Shown: positions 12,630-26,108 of the stretch, one piece after another | Layout: each line of letters opens with the position of its first letter | Position numbering within the stretch: position 1 is the stretch's first letter | Assembly: GCF_008831285.2 (NCBI RefSeq) | Contig: NC_045140.1 | Location: forward strand, 14,557,796 to 14,621,795 | Source: Nymphaea colorata | Taxonomy: Eukaryota > Streptophyta > Magnoliopsida > Nymphaeales > Nymphaeaceae | Direction: 5' to 3' | Length of the DNA: 64,000 bases | Made by a program: the position numbers and the translations under genes | The notes under the pieces: model-generated | Databases searched by the model: none | Told to the model about the DNA's origin: nothing | What the model saw: only the letters and a program-made list of their open reading frames with translations

Positions 12630-14000
12630 TGGGTCTGGTGGTTGTTGGACTGAGCGCTGGGGTCCACACTGTTCGATACATGACAGAAAAGACCATAATA
12701 CCCTCGTCAGATCTGCTTTCCCTTCCCTTCCGTTTCCTGTGGTGTCCTCGTGGATATTTCCGGTCCACCACTGAAGGGAAAAGGTCATTTGGCTTGAACG
12801 GGGATATATTCGTGAAATTTTGAATGTCGGGGGGTTCTTGTGGGATGCCACGCCCGTTTTCGTTCTCGTTCTCGTTTTCGTTTTCCTTTCGGGCTTCCGC
12901 TCCTTCCCTTTGAAAACGGAAACTTCAATACAATACAAAGCCAAGGAATAAATAAACCCTCCAAAAGAAAAAAGAAAAAAAAAAAAAGGAAAGCCAGAAA
13001 GGAAAACGACGGGACGTGATAGCTAACCACGTTGACACGTTCTCATTCTCTAGGGCTGGCGTCATGGGCTCGTCCGGAGGGGGGGCCCGGCGCCCGACGA
13101 TCAAACGTCAAAGCCCGGGGTGGGTCTTTCCTGGCATGCACCGCTAACCAGGGGCACTCTCGTCTTTGCCTGACTTTCTGAAAGTGGGACGGGAAGTGCC
13201 GCCCCGGGGAATGCAGTGCAGTCGGTCAAGGACGAGCGAGGGGATCCTGGAACTCCGGCGAGGTGGAGGGTCCCATCGGAAATTTGAAGGAAAGCCCCGC
13301 CTTGTCCTTGACCGTTGAACCTCCTTCTGCGCATGGAAGCCCCTCCGTTCCGATCGGGTGTGGACTCGAGAAAGATGGCGCTGTCGGCACCCGGGACGGG
13401 ATGGCATGTTAGACCGGAAACCGATACATAACGTCGCGGTTCTCGAGTTTGGTCCGGTCATTATCGTCAGTCGCTACATCCTCGATTCCGGTATCGACTC
13501 GGATCGGTTGTTCAAGAAGCCGATATGATGTAGCTGAAGTTTTGTGGCCAACCCGGGACGCGGTCGGCTGACTGACTGGGGGGTTCTCACTTCTCAGGCA
13601 TTCGAGACACTTCTGAGTTCTGTCAATCACGTCGTATGGGATTGGTGATTGGGACTGATTTGGACGGACCGGATCTGGACTGACCTTAAGAGTTTTGGCG
13701 AGATCCAACCCGACTGACACAAGCGAACGTGGACGCTGCGTGGCCCGCCTAGAGCGTCACCTCTTCCGATCGGTGGGGCCTACTACCCTGCCAAAGCCAG
13801 TTAAATTATGGTCCGACCGCCCCCTCCTGACAGGACCACTTGAGTCAGGACCCGAACCATTTAAAGGTCCTGAATTTTGACGACTTGGGCGAGCTACCAT
13901 TGGCTGCCGGCAGATTGGTACGATCCGAAGATCCTTCTTGGACTCAGTCTCACAACTGGACTAGCCACCTGATCTGGATCCGGGACCTCTTTCTTGATTT
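12630..14000. other. GC-rich intergenic block upstream of TOPLESS
   Basis: Clearly richer in G and C than the surroundings, notably 13060-13420 and 13680-13990, with many CpG dinucleotides. Several 60-100 codon open frames occur on both strands but overlap one another and match nothing I know. It may be distal promoter or decayed repeat. Confidence 0.5.
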
Positions 14001-17000
14001 GGCTTTGTTGAATATTATTTATTTTCACATCGATATATTTCATGTTTTGGATATCTTTCACTCCAAGATTATGATATGCGCCCCTTAAAACAATACATGT
14101 TTTTAAGGGCCTTTTCCTTTCCACCGAAAGCTTTTATAGTTGGTCACGCTGTGTGTGACTGATCGTGGGGACAAGTTTCTTCAAACGCCATTGACGTGAA
14201 GTACACCGATCATTGACTTCCTGGTTAACTTGACGTGAGATTGGTTACGCATCTTCCCGTCAGTCGATTTAAGCCTGCTTTCCTGTAGGGAGCCATTGGA
14301 TCGGTGTTTTCTGAGCAAAGGGTGGAACTCAAGTGGCAACGACCATGGTTGGAGTTGAAGCGATCGAGCAATATCAGTTTTTAGTGATCTTTTTATCATT
14401 CCCAAAGCACAGCATCTAATGGAATGGTAGTTTTACTGCTTCCACCGATTTCAATTGAACGGGTTTCTTCTGAGAACTTCTCTTAGACAACTTAACAAGA
14501 AGGATTAACTTCAGCAGCAGGATCAATCATAAGAGCCAGCAAGGCCTGAGCTTGTTTGGCTTAAAATTTTCACGCGTTCCCGAGTCAAAAGAAGTGCATC
14601 AAATATTCATGTACAGAAAGTTTTAGAGTAACAATCAATGTTTGGATACTGTACTTTCAAAGACATTTTTACTTTTTATTGTTTATTAAATTTTCGGAGT
14701 GCAAATATATAGACCGCAGCAGGCGCTTCAATACCTTCTTTTTCCAAAAAAAAAAAAAAAAAAAAAAGTCTAATACGACCGAACCGTTGTACATGATTGA
14801 CTTTAACTTTTGGATCGCTCAAACACGGTGCATAACTAGGTGCTTTCGCGCTTGGAAAATAAGCGAGCGGCCGAGAATTGTGGGAGCCATTCAAACCTGA
14901 AAAGCGGAATTCAAACAGCTATTTTCTTGCCAACGGACCATTTTGTTTGAAGTATGCATTAAGGAAAAAAAAAATACCCTCTTTAGCACGTAGCAAATGG
15001 ACTGGATAAGAGCTCGGTGGAGTCAGAAATTTTTTAGTTAAAATATATTATAGTAAAAATTTTCATTTTTTGTGGAGCACATAAGTAAATAATTGTAAGA
15101 TATCTATATAAAAGGCAAAAAAAGAAAATTGTTGCTCATTATATGTAGCTTCACTACTGACTCGGTCAAAGGAGCTGTGTACATAACTGCATAGTTCTTG
15201 AATGAAGAGGTTGGTGCAACCAAAAGGTTTTGAAATCTCATAAAATTAGTACATTCGTCTTGCGAAAGTGACTCAGCTCATAAGTTGCCAAAGACAAAGA
15301 TCCCATCATTATTGTTAAATTCGGAATATAAATTAGAACTTCATTTCTGCAATTATTTCTTAGATTAGGCAAATTATATGAGAATGACTCTTCTGAATCC
15401 CATGCTTCATCTCTTGGCTACGTCTGGCAATGCGAGCAGAAAGATGATCTCAACAGGACAACTCATCAGAAAGCTACCTTCCCAAAAAGCAGCGAGAAGT
15501 TCACATGGAAATTACTTCCCATAGAAAGAGGGGGCAATGTAATCTGGTTTCCATAAAGAGACAGGTCTTCCGCATGTCGACGACCCTGCGTCTTTCGCAC
15601 ACCGTATCATTTTCACTGTCACCTTTTGTGATAAAAGCCTTTTTGCTGTTGAAGTAAAGGGCCTTCCCTAGTTCCCTTCCCTTACAGAGTTCGGGTCCTA
15701 TAAAAGCTTACGGAGAAACTTATACAAAGGCACCACTAAAATGAAAAATTATTAATTTGTTTTTTTTAATATTATTTACATTACCCCCCAAAACGAAAAA
15801 TTATTTCCTCTAATAGAGCTACAATCGAATGATACAGAACCCTGTGACAGTTACTTAAAAGCCGGTGTTCCTGTGACAGGTGCAGTGGATCCTTTTGCTG
15901 TAAAGAAGGCACGGGTTCCAATCTGCCTGTCGGCGCCATGGCTTTCGTACATTAAAGTAATATATTTTATTTGAGCGTCGCTTGAGCTCAGCCAGGCAAT
16001 TTTCGAGCTTAGCTTAAAAAAAAACTGACCTCGACAAGCTTAAACGAGCCAAGTTACAATAGCCTTAGCATGTCTCCGACTCGGATCTTGTAGGTAAGTT
16101 CATGGCCAGTTGTTCTTGAAATGGCGTCAGCCTAGCAATCGCGTACATCTCATTTGATCGAAAGCACTTGTTATATTCTTGGCAGCCGTTTGATTACCGT
16201 CGATAGCTTCTTTCAACTCGAACTTACTTGATCCTAATAAATTTAAGATTTGCCTCAAATCCATGGAACTTTAATGAGGAAGCTTGAAATTTACTGTTAA
16301 GGATATGAAGATCACATATTTATGTCGTAACTGACACACCTTCCAAATAATAAAAGATCTAAAATCTTTATTAAACATTAAAATTTTTGAAATTTAGACC
16401 TGTACAAGACGCTTGAGAAGAAAACACATGGCGTTTTTGGAACATACGTGCATCTAATCTACGTATGTGTGTGTACAAGTATCTCTAATCGCCATAAAAG
16501 AAAAGAAAAGAACTTATGATGGGTTGGGGTTTTCGGTTTGTTGACCCGACCTGACTAAAACCTCGAGCAGCCAGTGTTGGGATGCAAATCTCGATGACTA
16601 CACGGTTCTCAACCAATTGGCAGTTGGCATGGCATGCCCAGATCCAGATTCCTGTACGTTTTAGTGTAGAACAGCTCTTTTTAGGTGGATCCGTTATCTG
16701 CTTTTTTTAGGCAGTACACGATCCGCTTGGGGCCCAAGCCTAGGGGCGGACCTACACCCACGCGCCTTCGTGTTATATATATATATACACACATTTTGTT
16801 TGTTTGTTTGTTTGTTTGTTTTTTTTTTTTTTTTTTTTTCCCCCGAAAGTGGTAAGTGCCACTCTGCTTCTACTTCAATGTGCATTAACGATAGACAATG
16901 AAAGAGGAAAGCATCTGTATTTCTCTCTAAACTCATTTGTCAATGTCATGTTAGATTCACTAAAATCATTGTTTTCACCGCTAAACGGTTGTCAATAAAA

Positions 17001-17400
17001 CAAAGGTTAACCTCATCCGGGTTAAGGTTCCCCCTTCTCTTATTTTATTTATTTTTTCCTCTTTACAAGTCGATTAACATTGTTTAAGCTTGGCTCGAGA
17101 TCGACCAACCTACTAAACGATAAACGTCCCTCAACTCATCGGGATTATGTAAATATATGGTTCGGAAAGAGAAGACCTGAGCTTAACCAGAATTAGTTCG
17201 CGAGGAGGAAGAGGGAAAAACATGGAGGGACGAATGTATCACTCTAAATATGTATTACCACATAAAAATTTTCATAAACTGGCCGTGGGAAATTACAGAC
17301 CCAAAAGGCTCAACTCCCACGAAAGAATAATTTCCTGGTTGGATTGGATGGACCTCTATTTGAGACATGACTACGAAAAGAATCTGAGATTATACAAAAG
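14000..17400. other. AT-rich spacer with poly(A) and (GTTT) tracts
   Basis: No gene seen. A22 at 14746-14767. (GTTT)6 followed by T21 at 16798-16839, preceded by a short TA/CA run; such tails can mark old retroposed elements read on the minus strand. A short inverted repeat CCCTTAAAA/TTTTAAGGG lies at 14082-14109. The CBSX 3' UTR occupies an unknown part up to 17558. Confidence 0.5.
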
Positions 17401-17558
17401 AACGCCACAGCAGCATCAGGTATAACGGATCCAGAAAAAACCGGGGACCTACTCCCCGCCACGTGTCTTGAAGAATCAAATGTGATGACACTAGGAGCCG
17501 GTTAATTGCTATGGGAACCGGTTGTTGTAATGATCTTCTTCTCCCTCTGCTCTTTCCT

Positions 17559-20500
17559 TTAGTTGACGTTCGCATTCGCACGCTTTATTTGCAGGGCAGC
17601 TCTAACCACATTTCCCCTGGTAATTATCCCCACCTGGTCGACAAGCGAAGATTGTCATGAAACATGAATAGCATGAAGATCAGAAGCATGTCTGGAAGCA
17701 CACAGCTAGCAGTTCTTACCAGTTTGCCAGCACCATCCACCACAGGTAAGCGCCGATACTTTGTTTCGAGCAGTAACCTGGTATCCAGTAGAACATGTCT
17801 TAACCATGGAAGACTAACAAATCTAAACCAACCAGGCCCAGCACCCTCACAAGGAACACAAATCCGTGGCCAAATCACGCAGATCAAACCAAAGAAATGG
17901 AAAAGCAAGATGCAAATACCTTGCAGCATCTTCCAAATTTGTTGTTTCCCGAACAACAAGTGGTGCAGGAGTCATGAGCTCACCGATGACCTTGCCATTG
18001 GTTTTGCACAATAGTTTTTGCACTTCATGAAATGTCTGCCATGAAAAAACGAAAATAATTTAGGAGTACAACTCTAAGCAAAATTACAAACTACACTAGT
18101 CTGTGGTGTTGAACTTGAATTGCATAGGACTGGGCAAAAGTAGTTTCTGTATCCAATACAAAGATGGCTAGAAATATCCACATTTAATAAGCAGGAAGTT
18201 CTAACTATGGGCCGACCTTCTGACCCTGATTCCAGAAATGAACTACATGTATATGCAGACACTCATACAGGCAAAACTTTCACTAATAACCGTGAAACAG
18301 GGGTTCAGGAGCGTCAGGTTAAGTGCCAATTTTGGAACATACGTATTTGACTTTCTATTTCTCACCATCTGAACCAGCCAACAAGATCAAATAAGAGAAC
18401 TCAATGTACAACATGGAGTGACTGAAGGAAACCACGAGGAGATTGAGACAAATTCAAAGTGCCACTCATCCACCCACTTCTCTGTAATTCTTAAGTTCAC
18501 TGAAAATTTGAGATCAATATTGACCCACATCATGTATGATTACTTTGGATTCATAGCGCCAAATATACACACATATGTTTAGCATTTCACGGCCTGTATT
18601 TAATGGAAACATTATGGCGGCTGAAGTTGACATCAGGTTCGTTAGTGTCATTCATTGGGAACAACATATCTAGCCCAATCCTCTTCAGCACACCAATCCA
18701 TTCAAATAATTTATTGAGAGTTGAACAGGACATATTCAGCCTCTTTGCACATTATTTCGGCCTTTCCACAAATCCTACCACCTGTTGAGATCTTCAAATG
18801 CCAAAATAGATCGTGAACAGAAAGAAGCAACAAATATATGAACACAGATAACTGAGTGCTCAACCAGAACCCCAACCGAAATTAGATATTTTAAGTAAAT
18901 GACTGTGCTTGACATTTAAGATGTATGAGATAGAAATAGGCAATAAGCAGTAGGCAGAACTTGAATGTGTGAACATACTTTCCAACTCCTACCGACTTCA
19001 GGAAATAAATTGTTCTCGGACTTTCCACAACCTCCTGTTATCACAAGAAAGAGTAGTTAGCATATGGAAATTTATTCCTTTCACTGTCTAAACAATAGAA
19101 GGATATTTTCATTTTATCCTATAATGTTCTGTTTAAAGTTTAAGCTAAAGGCATTAACAATAGACAATGAACGAGACAACATGCGAGCAATTTGCTATCC
19201 AAAGGAAGAGAGAGATTGGCCCATGTAAAGTATAAAAAAAGAAGTTTTATGAGACATTTTCAATCATAAAAAGTGCTCAAGCTATGAACTGCTCAATAGC
19301 AAAAAGCCAAAAGATGGAAGATATCCAATAGAATATGTCGCCTGATACTCATGACATTTAACTTGTTCACAATGAATTTTGTGTATTCAAGTGTATGTTC
19401 AACTTGTCTGGTCCTACTTACATTGTCATATAGCAAATCAATGTTCAGTAAGCAAAGTTCTAGAGATCATTACAAAGGACATATTTTTGTTACAAAAAGC
19501 ATTTCCAGTATCTTTTGTTATAGCAATAACAAAGATATTAGGTTAAAATTAATAGATAGGGCATGTCACTATATATGCCAACCGGGCACAGGAACAGCTC
19601 ATCAGGAAGAAAAATTGGGGCAATTTCAATTGGTCAAACTCAACGTTCAAAAGCCAAGACCCACAAACAGCATATAACTAAACTTATATGTTAAAGGACT
19701 TAAAATATCAAAAAGAAACCTGATATAGAGTCCAAAGCCAACAGGTCATAATCTGACACCACTCCAACCTGCAATTAGTTCCATTGCAATTGTTAAATTG
19801 ATAAACGAACTTGGTTAATGAACAAAAGTTCAGAAAATTGAATAACAATGTGACAAGTATATATAAGTGGATCACATAACCACATGGGTCTAGAACATGC
19901 CTCAAACAAATGCACGACATAAAAGATAAACACGTTTCTTTTCACCGCCAGTGCTTCTTCATGATCATTAAATGTGATTTAGTTTCAATAACACAGTTAG
20001 ACTAGTTCATAGATACATCAAGCACAATATGAACGAGATGATACCAAAGGGAAGGCATGAAATAAGAAAAGAGGACAACCCTTTGCCAAAGTTCATGCCT
20101 AAGATATGCATGAGCTTCCATAACCTCAAAGAACTTTTGTGAAACAAGCATCAAATCATGCACCTATATTTCTGGATAGTACGCTGCACGTATTTTCTAT
20201 TACATGCAACCAGTTAAAATTTCTATCTAAAAAGAGTTAGATATACAAGAAAATTGTTCTTTGGTCTCTCAGATGCAATTATGCTTGCAAACTAAAATTT
20301 TGGGTCATCTTATCTTAAATAGCATGCAACTTGAAATGTCTCAAACATCTGGAAGAGTAAGTTACTTCCATAAACCATTAGTCATATACTAAACAGATTA
20401 AGAGCCAAAAAGGAACCTCACCAATTTCCAATCGTCATCAATCACAGGGAAGCCGGTAACCCTGTTCTCCACAATAATTTCCAGGGCTGTCGACACCACA

Positions 20501-22951
20501 ATAAATTAAATTACAGAATAGCAATTACTCCAAAGTCAAGAATACATTCATGTATAGAGCCTTACCTTCATCAACAGTAGTAGTAGGTTTAACTACATGA
20601 AGATTGTCTCGCTTAGTCATAAACTCGCCAACAGTATAAACCCCATTCTTTGGCTGCCAATTTCACAGGAAACAGAGAAATGAGAATGCTAAATGGTAAG
20701 CTAAGCTCATTCAAACAAAGAACCCTCTACAAAGTTAAAATAACCAAAGTCTGGCACTTGATATGCCAAAATATAAAAGATAAGGCCACAGTGAAGTCCA
20801 TCTCGAAGTAGTCTATTTCAATAAACAGATTCACCAAGACTAAGGCTTATACATGACAACACCCACCCACAAATAACAAAACGAATTAATTAAAGATCAC
20901 ACTTGAAATGAATGAATCCTAACAGTAGTTCATAGGCATTATGAAATTGATGCAGAGACACAACGTAATTTGTGAACAAGCCATGGCACAATCTTTTGTA
21001 GTTGAATGAAAACAGTGACCAGAATAAGCGAAAAGGCAGTAGACAGGAAGAAACTCACCATACATAGTTTTCACATTTCTGGCAACAACCATGACATCTG
21101 AATTACAAGAACTTGCATTTGCAAGATCAATGTTCAAATGCTCAGTGAAGTTTGTAGATCCACATAATTCTGATCGTAAGTTCATATATGCAGTATGCAC
21201 AACTATTTTAATCTTTCACGACAAAAATTAAGGGACATTTTAAAATGTCCATCAACCTTTTGAACCTATTTAACATGCCCATCAAAATTTTCAGTTTTTC
21301 AACTGCCACCAAAACCTTTACGTAATGTTATGTATTATATCTCTTGAAGATTATAAGGATCAATATTGCCAAATTCAATTAGCCAACTTCTGCTTACATA
21401 CATCCTACATCTGATCCATATCCAATTCATTAGATACCTATAGAACATCCGTTAGTTGAATGTTCCCTGTCATCAGCAAAATACCTTGATTCAAATTTGT
21501 TCCTTTTGATACTTGAGAGCCTGAGACTTGAGAGTGGTTTTTATAGATGAACAAAAATACCATGTCTTTCCACACATGTTTGTCACGCTGGGACTTTTTC
21601 ATCAAACCATCTCCTTGTTCTCCAATTCAATTTGTAGGCTTTCAGGAGTACATACAGTGACTTGTTTATCCTTTTTCTCTTCAACAAATTTCCAAAGCAA
21701 AATGTGATTTTTTGCATTTGGAAATGCCAATTGATAATTAGTTCTTGCTTCATAAGGAACTTAGTTTTCATAGTGTCTTAACAAAAAACTGGAGGACAAG
21801 AAATCGTAAAGGCAATTAATGAAGCATGATAGTAATCAGAATAACCACCAAAATAGAGCAGGAAAACATGATCAGAACGACACAAGGCAATTAACACCTC
21901 TTAGCCAGCTGTTCCGTTTGCATAAGAACAACCAAGACACAAGAACAGAAGACCGATCTAGAAGTCCTTTCTCTGCCTCATTCAGAAACCGTGCCACAGG
22001 CGATAAGACCAATTTAAAAGCCCATAGTTTAATCATTCAGTTCCCGTGAAAGCAACTACGTGCATTCACCTGCTCAGAAAGCATATATTTTCTAGCGCGT
22101 TAGGTTCGCAATGTAACTTTCCACACCATGCCCATTATGAGGACAACTGCCCAAAAACTTCTGCCGCACTGTACATTGGAATCCGTTCATGAGAAACCTG
22201 AGAAAGAAATAGATTACATTTTCAAGCAACGATGGTGCAGAAAGTAGCACCCATCGGCTAAAGATTCACTCAGCGCGACATGGTCAATTTACTTCAGCCT
22301 CCAAAGTCTTTCCGACAGGAATCATATTAATTTAAGCACTTCACTTAGTTGCACAACTAAAGCAAGCAATGAAGAGACAGAATATCCTCCTTGCTCATGC
22401 TGAATAATCAGCAATAATCACTTACTGGCATCGGATCCCATCAACGCCAAACCCCAGCACGTATCATTACCCAAGAGATAAGAGAGAAGCAGCCAAACGC
22501 ACCAATACAGCGAAAAAAGACACGCTACACCTACCCCCACAGCATGCCCACCGCATCAAACTAAATAACATAATTATGCAGGAATCAAGAGAAAAAAAAG
22601 AACCCCGAAGAACTAGGGATACTACAAACCGCTAAAAATTCGACTTACCGCAGCCGGATTGGTCATCAAGGAGTTACTCCGGACGACGACTGAAGGAATC
22701 CTGGAAGCGATCGTGACGGGCACACGCTCAAACGACTCGCGAGGCACCGAAATCGCCGATCTAGTGAGCTCCCGGTATCTCAGGAACCTCCTCGGGAAAG
22801 AAGACGGCAGAGAAAGAGCAGAAGACGCAGAGGAAAGCAACGAAGAAGAAGATGATGATGAAGAAGAAGAAGAAGAAGAAGATGAAGCAGAAGAAGAAGG
22901 AACACAAAAACGAGCCCTAACGAGGGAGTCCGACAGAATCACAGACGCCAT
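17559..22951 (-). CDS. CBSX1/CBSX2: chloroplast CBS-domain pair protein, CBSX1/CBSX2 type, complete, 8 exons, 269 aa
   Basis: Single-pair CBS protein of plastids; Arabidopsis CBSX1 and CBSX2 bind adenosine nucleotides and activate thioredoxins, affecting redox balance. Exons on the minus strand: 22951-22649, 20653-20566, 20486-20422, 19768-19720, 19034-18979, 18035-17920, 17777-17720, 17633-17559; all GT-AG, 810 nt with TAA stop. Residues 1 to about 95 look like a transit peptide: Ser/Arg-rich, few acidic residues, and a 15-Ser run at 23-37. CBS1 spans about 108-172 (YTVGEFMTK, TGFPVIDDDWKLVGVVSDYD), then a linker with FPEV and SWKTF, and CBS2 about 202-264 (LMTPAPLVV, ETKYRRLPVVDGAGKLVGII). 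The tail ends in VNVN. It is longer than the Arabidopsis proteins (about 237 aa) mainly through the transit peptide. The first intron is 1995 bases. Which of CBSX1 or CBSX2 it matches cannot be settled by eye. Confidence 0.95.
21233..21250. repeat. perfect 18-bp palindrome in CBSX intron 1
   Basis: GGACATTTT followed directly by AAAATGTCC. It sits in the first intron. The following bases repeat the theme ATGTCCATCAA / ATGCCCATCAA at 21246 and 21274, so it may be the edge of an old repeat. No function is evident. Confidence 0.6.
22841..22888 (-). repeat. trinucleotide repeat encoding the Ser15 run in the CBSX transit peptide
   Basis: On the coding strand, codons TCT and TCA (one TCG) alternate in blocks: one TCA, seven TCT, three TCA, three TCT, then TCG, giving 15 consecutive serines. 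The uninterrupted blocks suggest repeat expansion by slippage. The run lies in the presumed transit peptide, where Ser-richness is tolerated. Confidence 0.85.
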
Positions 22952-23038
22952 CTCTACCCTCTCACACTCTCTCTCACAATCTAGAAAGAAGGAAGATCAG
23001 AAAGTCTCCGCGATGAACAGGAAGGGGCGCAACATAGA

Positions 23039-23046
23039 CTTATATA
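23039..23046 (-). promoter_or_regulatory. TATA box of the CBSX gene
   Basis: The minus strand reads TATATAAG, 88 bases upstream of the start codon. This would place transcription start near 23010 and give a leader of about 60 bases. It is the best TATA match in the upstream region. Confidence 0.6.
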
Positions 23047-23059
23047 GTTCCCCGCTGTT

Positions 23060-24720
23060 GATCTTTCTTTCGAGAAAGCATGGAAAAGGTGGCATCCTAA
23101 AAGACATTTATGCCCCTCAATATATTATTCAATGACGAGAGCGGCGTGACGTCGATGGGGCCAAAGTCTCCGCGCTGCCGAGGGCAAGATTCGTCAATTT
23201 CGCTTGCCGAAGAAAGGTCAACGGTCAAAGTTGGGGGGTTGGGGAAGAAGACGAACCAAGTTGGTGCGAGGTGGGGGCTGGTGAGTTCGACCCGGCACTG
23301 TTTGGAGGGTTTGAACACGGGAGACCCGAGCTGGCAAAAGGCGAGCCCTTCGTTCCCACCGCCATGAAGTTTCTTGGAAACTCAAACTGCTCGACTTCCA
23401 AAAAGTTTGACACCGAGAATCCGCCCGCTTTCTTGAAAAAGTTGAAACCTTGGAGTTTTATGGGGCCAGGTGTTTGCTTCTAGACAAGTTCTTTCATCTG
23501 GGTTTAGTTTTTTCTTTTAAAGGCTCTTCATTCAACTTGTCAAAGAATCATGAAGGACGTTGTTTCAAATTTCGCCGCTTAAGTTATTTATATATGCGCC
23601 GACCAAGGTTTTTGATACTTTTGTCTCCATAGGATTGAGAAAATAAAGCTTCTTGTCAAGGGAAATTTGGGCTTGTCTTTTTTTCCCAACTAATATTTAT
23701 GGTGCTTGGCAGCTTGCTTCTCGTTCAAGCATTTTTTTGATAAAAACATGTGGTACTGATGATCACCACTACTTTCTTCCTTTCTTTCTTTTATGACTTC
23801 TCGTACAAAAGACTGTAGACAGCTCGGATCACTTGTCAATCAATAGAAAGGTTCAACAAGTCGAACAGAACCTAAACGGGTCGAATATATCTGAATGCCG
23901 GTTCAATTCTAAATCCGTTTAGTAAAGCAATTTAGGTCCAACTACTCTCAAAGGGATTGGCGCAATAGTTTGAGGTAAGGGTTGGTAAGCGGTCGGTTTT
24001 TTTTTTTTTCGAGTGTTAGAAGTGTCAACCGAGAGTCACGATGAAGCCATATACCTTAGCGGGCCAAGGGGTAAGCTTAGTACCAGATTTCGAGACGCAA
24101 TGGCCAACTGATCAAATTGCATATAAATGTTGTTGTGCGTATGCTTGTCGTAGCCAAGTTTACTTCTAAACAGTAGAGTCAAAATGCACACTCAATTACA
24201 TAGAATCTGATTAAGTCAACTTCAACAAAGGCTGGATCAGACCACATGGAAGCGTCTACCATCCCTAATCGTACCTTACTGCCATAGATTCGTCCATAAG
24301 GTTTAATCGTTTAAGAACTCATATATGGTTTATTGGTTTTATAATTATTATCATTCGAAAAGCATTTGCGGTTGCCTATAAAAAAAGATCCAAACTCATC
24401 TAGTACGGATAACTTGTGTTAGTAAGTTGTCAACACCGAGCTAAACCATGCGTTCACAAAAAAGTAACGTCACTGCCTTCTGTTGCTTTGTACCCAGTAC
24501 ACGTTCGACCAAATGCTGCTTTCCATGCAGTCTAGACAATATAAAGGAACTCCAACCCACACAAAGAACCATATTTCAAAAGTTCAATAAGGAAAAAAGG
24601 TATCCAGGAGACGGGCTCAAACCAAAAGCAGTGGAAGCGGTGAACATTAATCAGTTGATCATTGAGGCACATTTGCATCGAATGAAGGAGGTACCGCCAC
24701 AGACTATGCTTGGAGTTGCT
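23060..24720. other. intergenic spacer upstream of CBSX
   Basis: GC-richer at 23140-23480, then AT-rich. Open frames of 60-100 codons here overlap on both strands and resemble nothing known. No RNA gene seen. Confidence 0.5.
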
Positions 24721-24722
24721 GC

Positions 24723-25169
24723 TTGGACCACCATCCAGGCCAGGCCAGATTGTGGAAATTAGAGAGCAGGAGAGGGATCCGTCTGTGGGCAGTGACAGGG
24801 ATTCCTTGGGAAGAGGGAGGGAGGAATCTAAGCCACTCATGCCGCTTCCAAGTTGTCGTCTTCAAAAAGCAGCACAGGATAGGAGTGGCAGGGATGGTGA
24901 AGATGGCGGAAGGCCAAATCATCTTTGCGAATGTTAGATGGGTGGATGTGGGAGAGCAAAACATTGGGAACAGAATGCTCCAGGGCCGTCCTTCAGCAGT
25001 CAAACAGGTGCTACTAGAGGCCAGCATGTTTAAGCGAACTATTCTTGTCTCCAATCATGCCAAATAGAGGGGGAAAATCAAAGATGCATTGGAGCAGGCC
25101 TCTAACCAGAGCTTTTTCAAAGGGTCTGTGACGAAAGCGATAGTGCAGATTACCATCAGCAACAAGTAA
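24723..25169 (+). pseudogene. decayed RNase H-like (RVT_3 type) fragment, probably retrotransposon-derived
   Basis: One frame stays open from 24723 to a TAG at 25065 and then continues in the same frame to TAA at 25167. Around 24870-25130 the translation has the layout of plant retroelement-type RNase H domains: VVVFKKQHRIGVAGMV, then EGQIIFANVRWVD, AVKQVLLEASMFKRTILVSN, and, after the TAG, GKIKDALEQA. In active members the ILVSN position normally carries Asp (..SD..); Asn here would remove a catalytic residue. The internal stop, missing upstream catalytic Asp and lack of reverse-transcriptase sequence nearby indicate a dead fragment. The domain call is by eye, so other origins remain possible. 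Confidence 0.35.
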
Positions 25170-25700
25170 TCTGACGAAGACATTGGACAGAATCGTAGTT
25201 TCGGATCAGCAAGTTACACATACTACCTGCCGTACAAGGAAGGAATGGAATTTGGGATCCATTCAATAGTCGTAGCCACTGTTGATTAGATCCCTAGTCT
25301 TATTATTGGGATGCCCTTTTTGTCTTGTACGTACTATTTTGTTTTTTTAATAAATTGATGGGTGACCTCTTACCTGAAAAAGGTGCCGCTACCTTGAGAC
25401 ACCCAATGGTGAATGGACACCAGCTTTCCGTGGCATCATCAAAAGCGCAGGGAAATATCTGAAATCTCCAGCAACTACAATAACACAGCGGTTCGTGTGG
25501 ACTGGACAATCCCAGGGCCATGATTCTACAGACGCTGCTGGCTCACTAGCCCTTTATACCATCCAACGCAAATAATAAAAATTATAAACCATCATTACAC
25601 ACAACGTGATTTTCAACGTCAACGAACTTGAAAAGGTTGGAATAGACACGCGCCGTATCATTGACAGTACTTAGAACCGGCTGAGACAATCAGTTTGAAC
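25170..25700. other. spacer between the RNase H-like remnant and the PABP 3' end
   Basis: No gene seen. The PABP 3' UTR probably starts somewhere near 25700-25760 and runs up to 26108. Confidence 0.5.
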
Positions 25701-25759
25701 GTCCTAAACACGCCTTCAGTGTCAGGCAACACTCAATTTAAGCGTTCCACATGTTTAGG

Positions 25760-25765
25760 TTTATT
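25760..25765 (-). terminator. possible polyadenylation signal of PABP
   Basis: AATAAA on the minus strand, about 345 bases beyond the PABP stop codon. Plant poly(A) signals are loose, so this is only a plausible 3' end. Confidence 0.3.
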
Positions 25766-26108
25766 CGGCAGAATGAGAAAGACTTCCAAGCCTTTTTACC
25801 AACTCCGTCGGCTCGTCCTTTGAGAACGTTTCAGATTCGAGCTGGAGAGAATCAACGACAAGCAATAAGGCAAAAATAGAAGGGCAAACACAAAAACCCT
25901 GAAATCTCAAGCTCAAGAAACGTCCACAGCACAATAACAATTAAGTAATCCAAATCACAAAAAGAAAAAAACCAAATTCAAAAACGTCCTAACTCGCTAA
26001 CAAATGTCTGCTTAAAGCAGCATCCCAAGTCCGAAAACTATCAAATGTTCATCACAGCAAGAGAGCAACACCGCCATTAAAGAGACAAGCCCCGGCCACC
26101 AGAGAGGA

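Noticed and set aside
13101-13720. Several minus-strand frames in the GC-rich block, considered as a gene
   Set aside because: They overlap in different frames, lack splice-consistent extension and match no family; GC-rich sequence has few stop codons.
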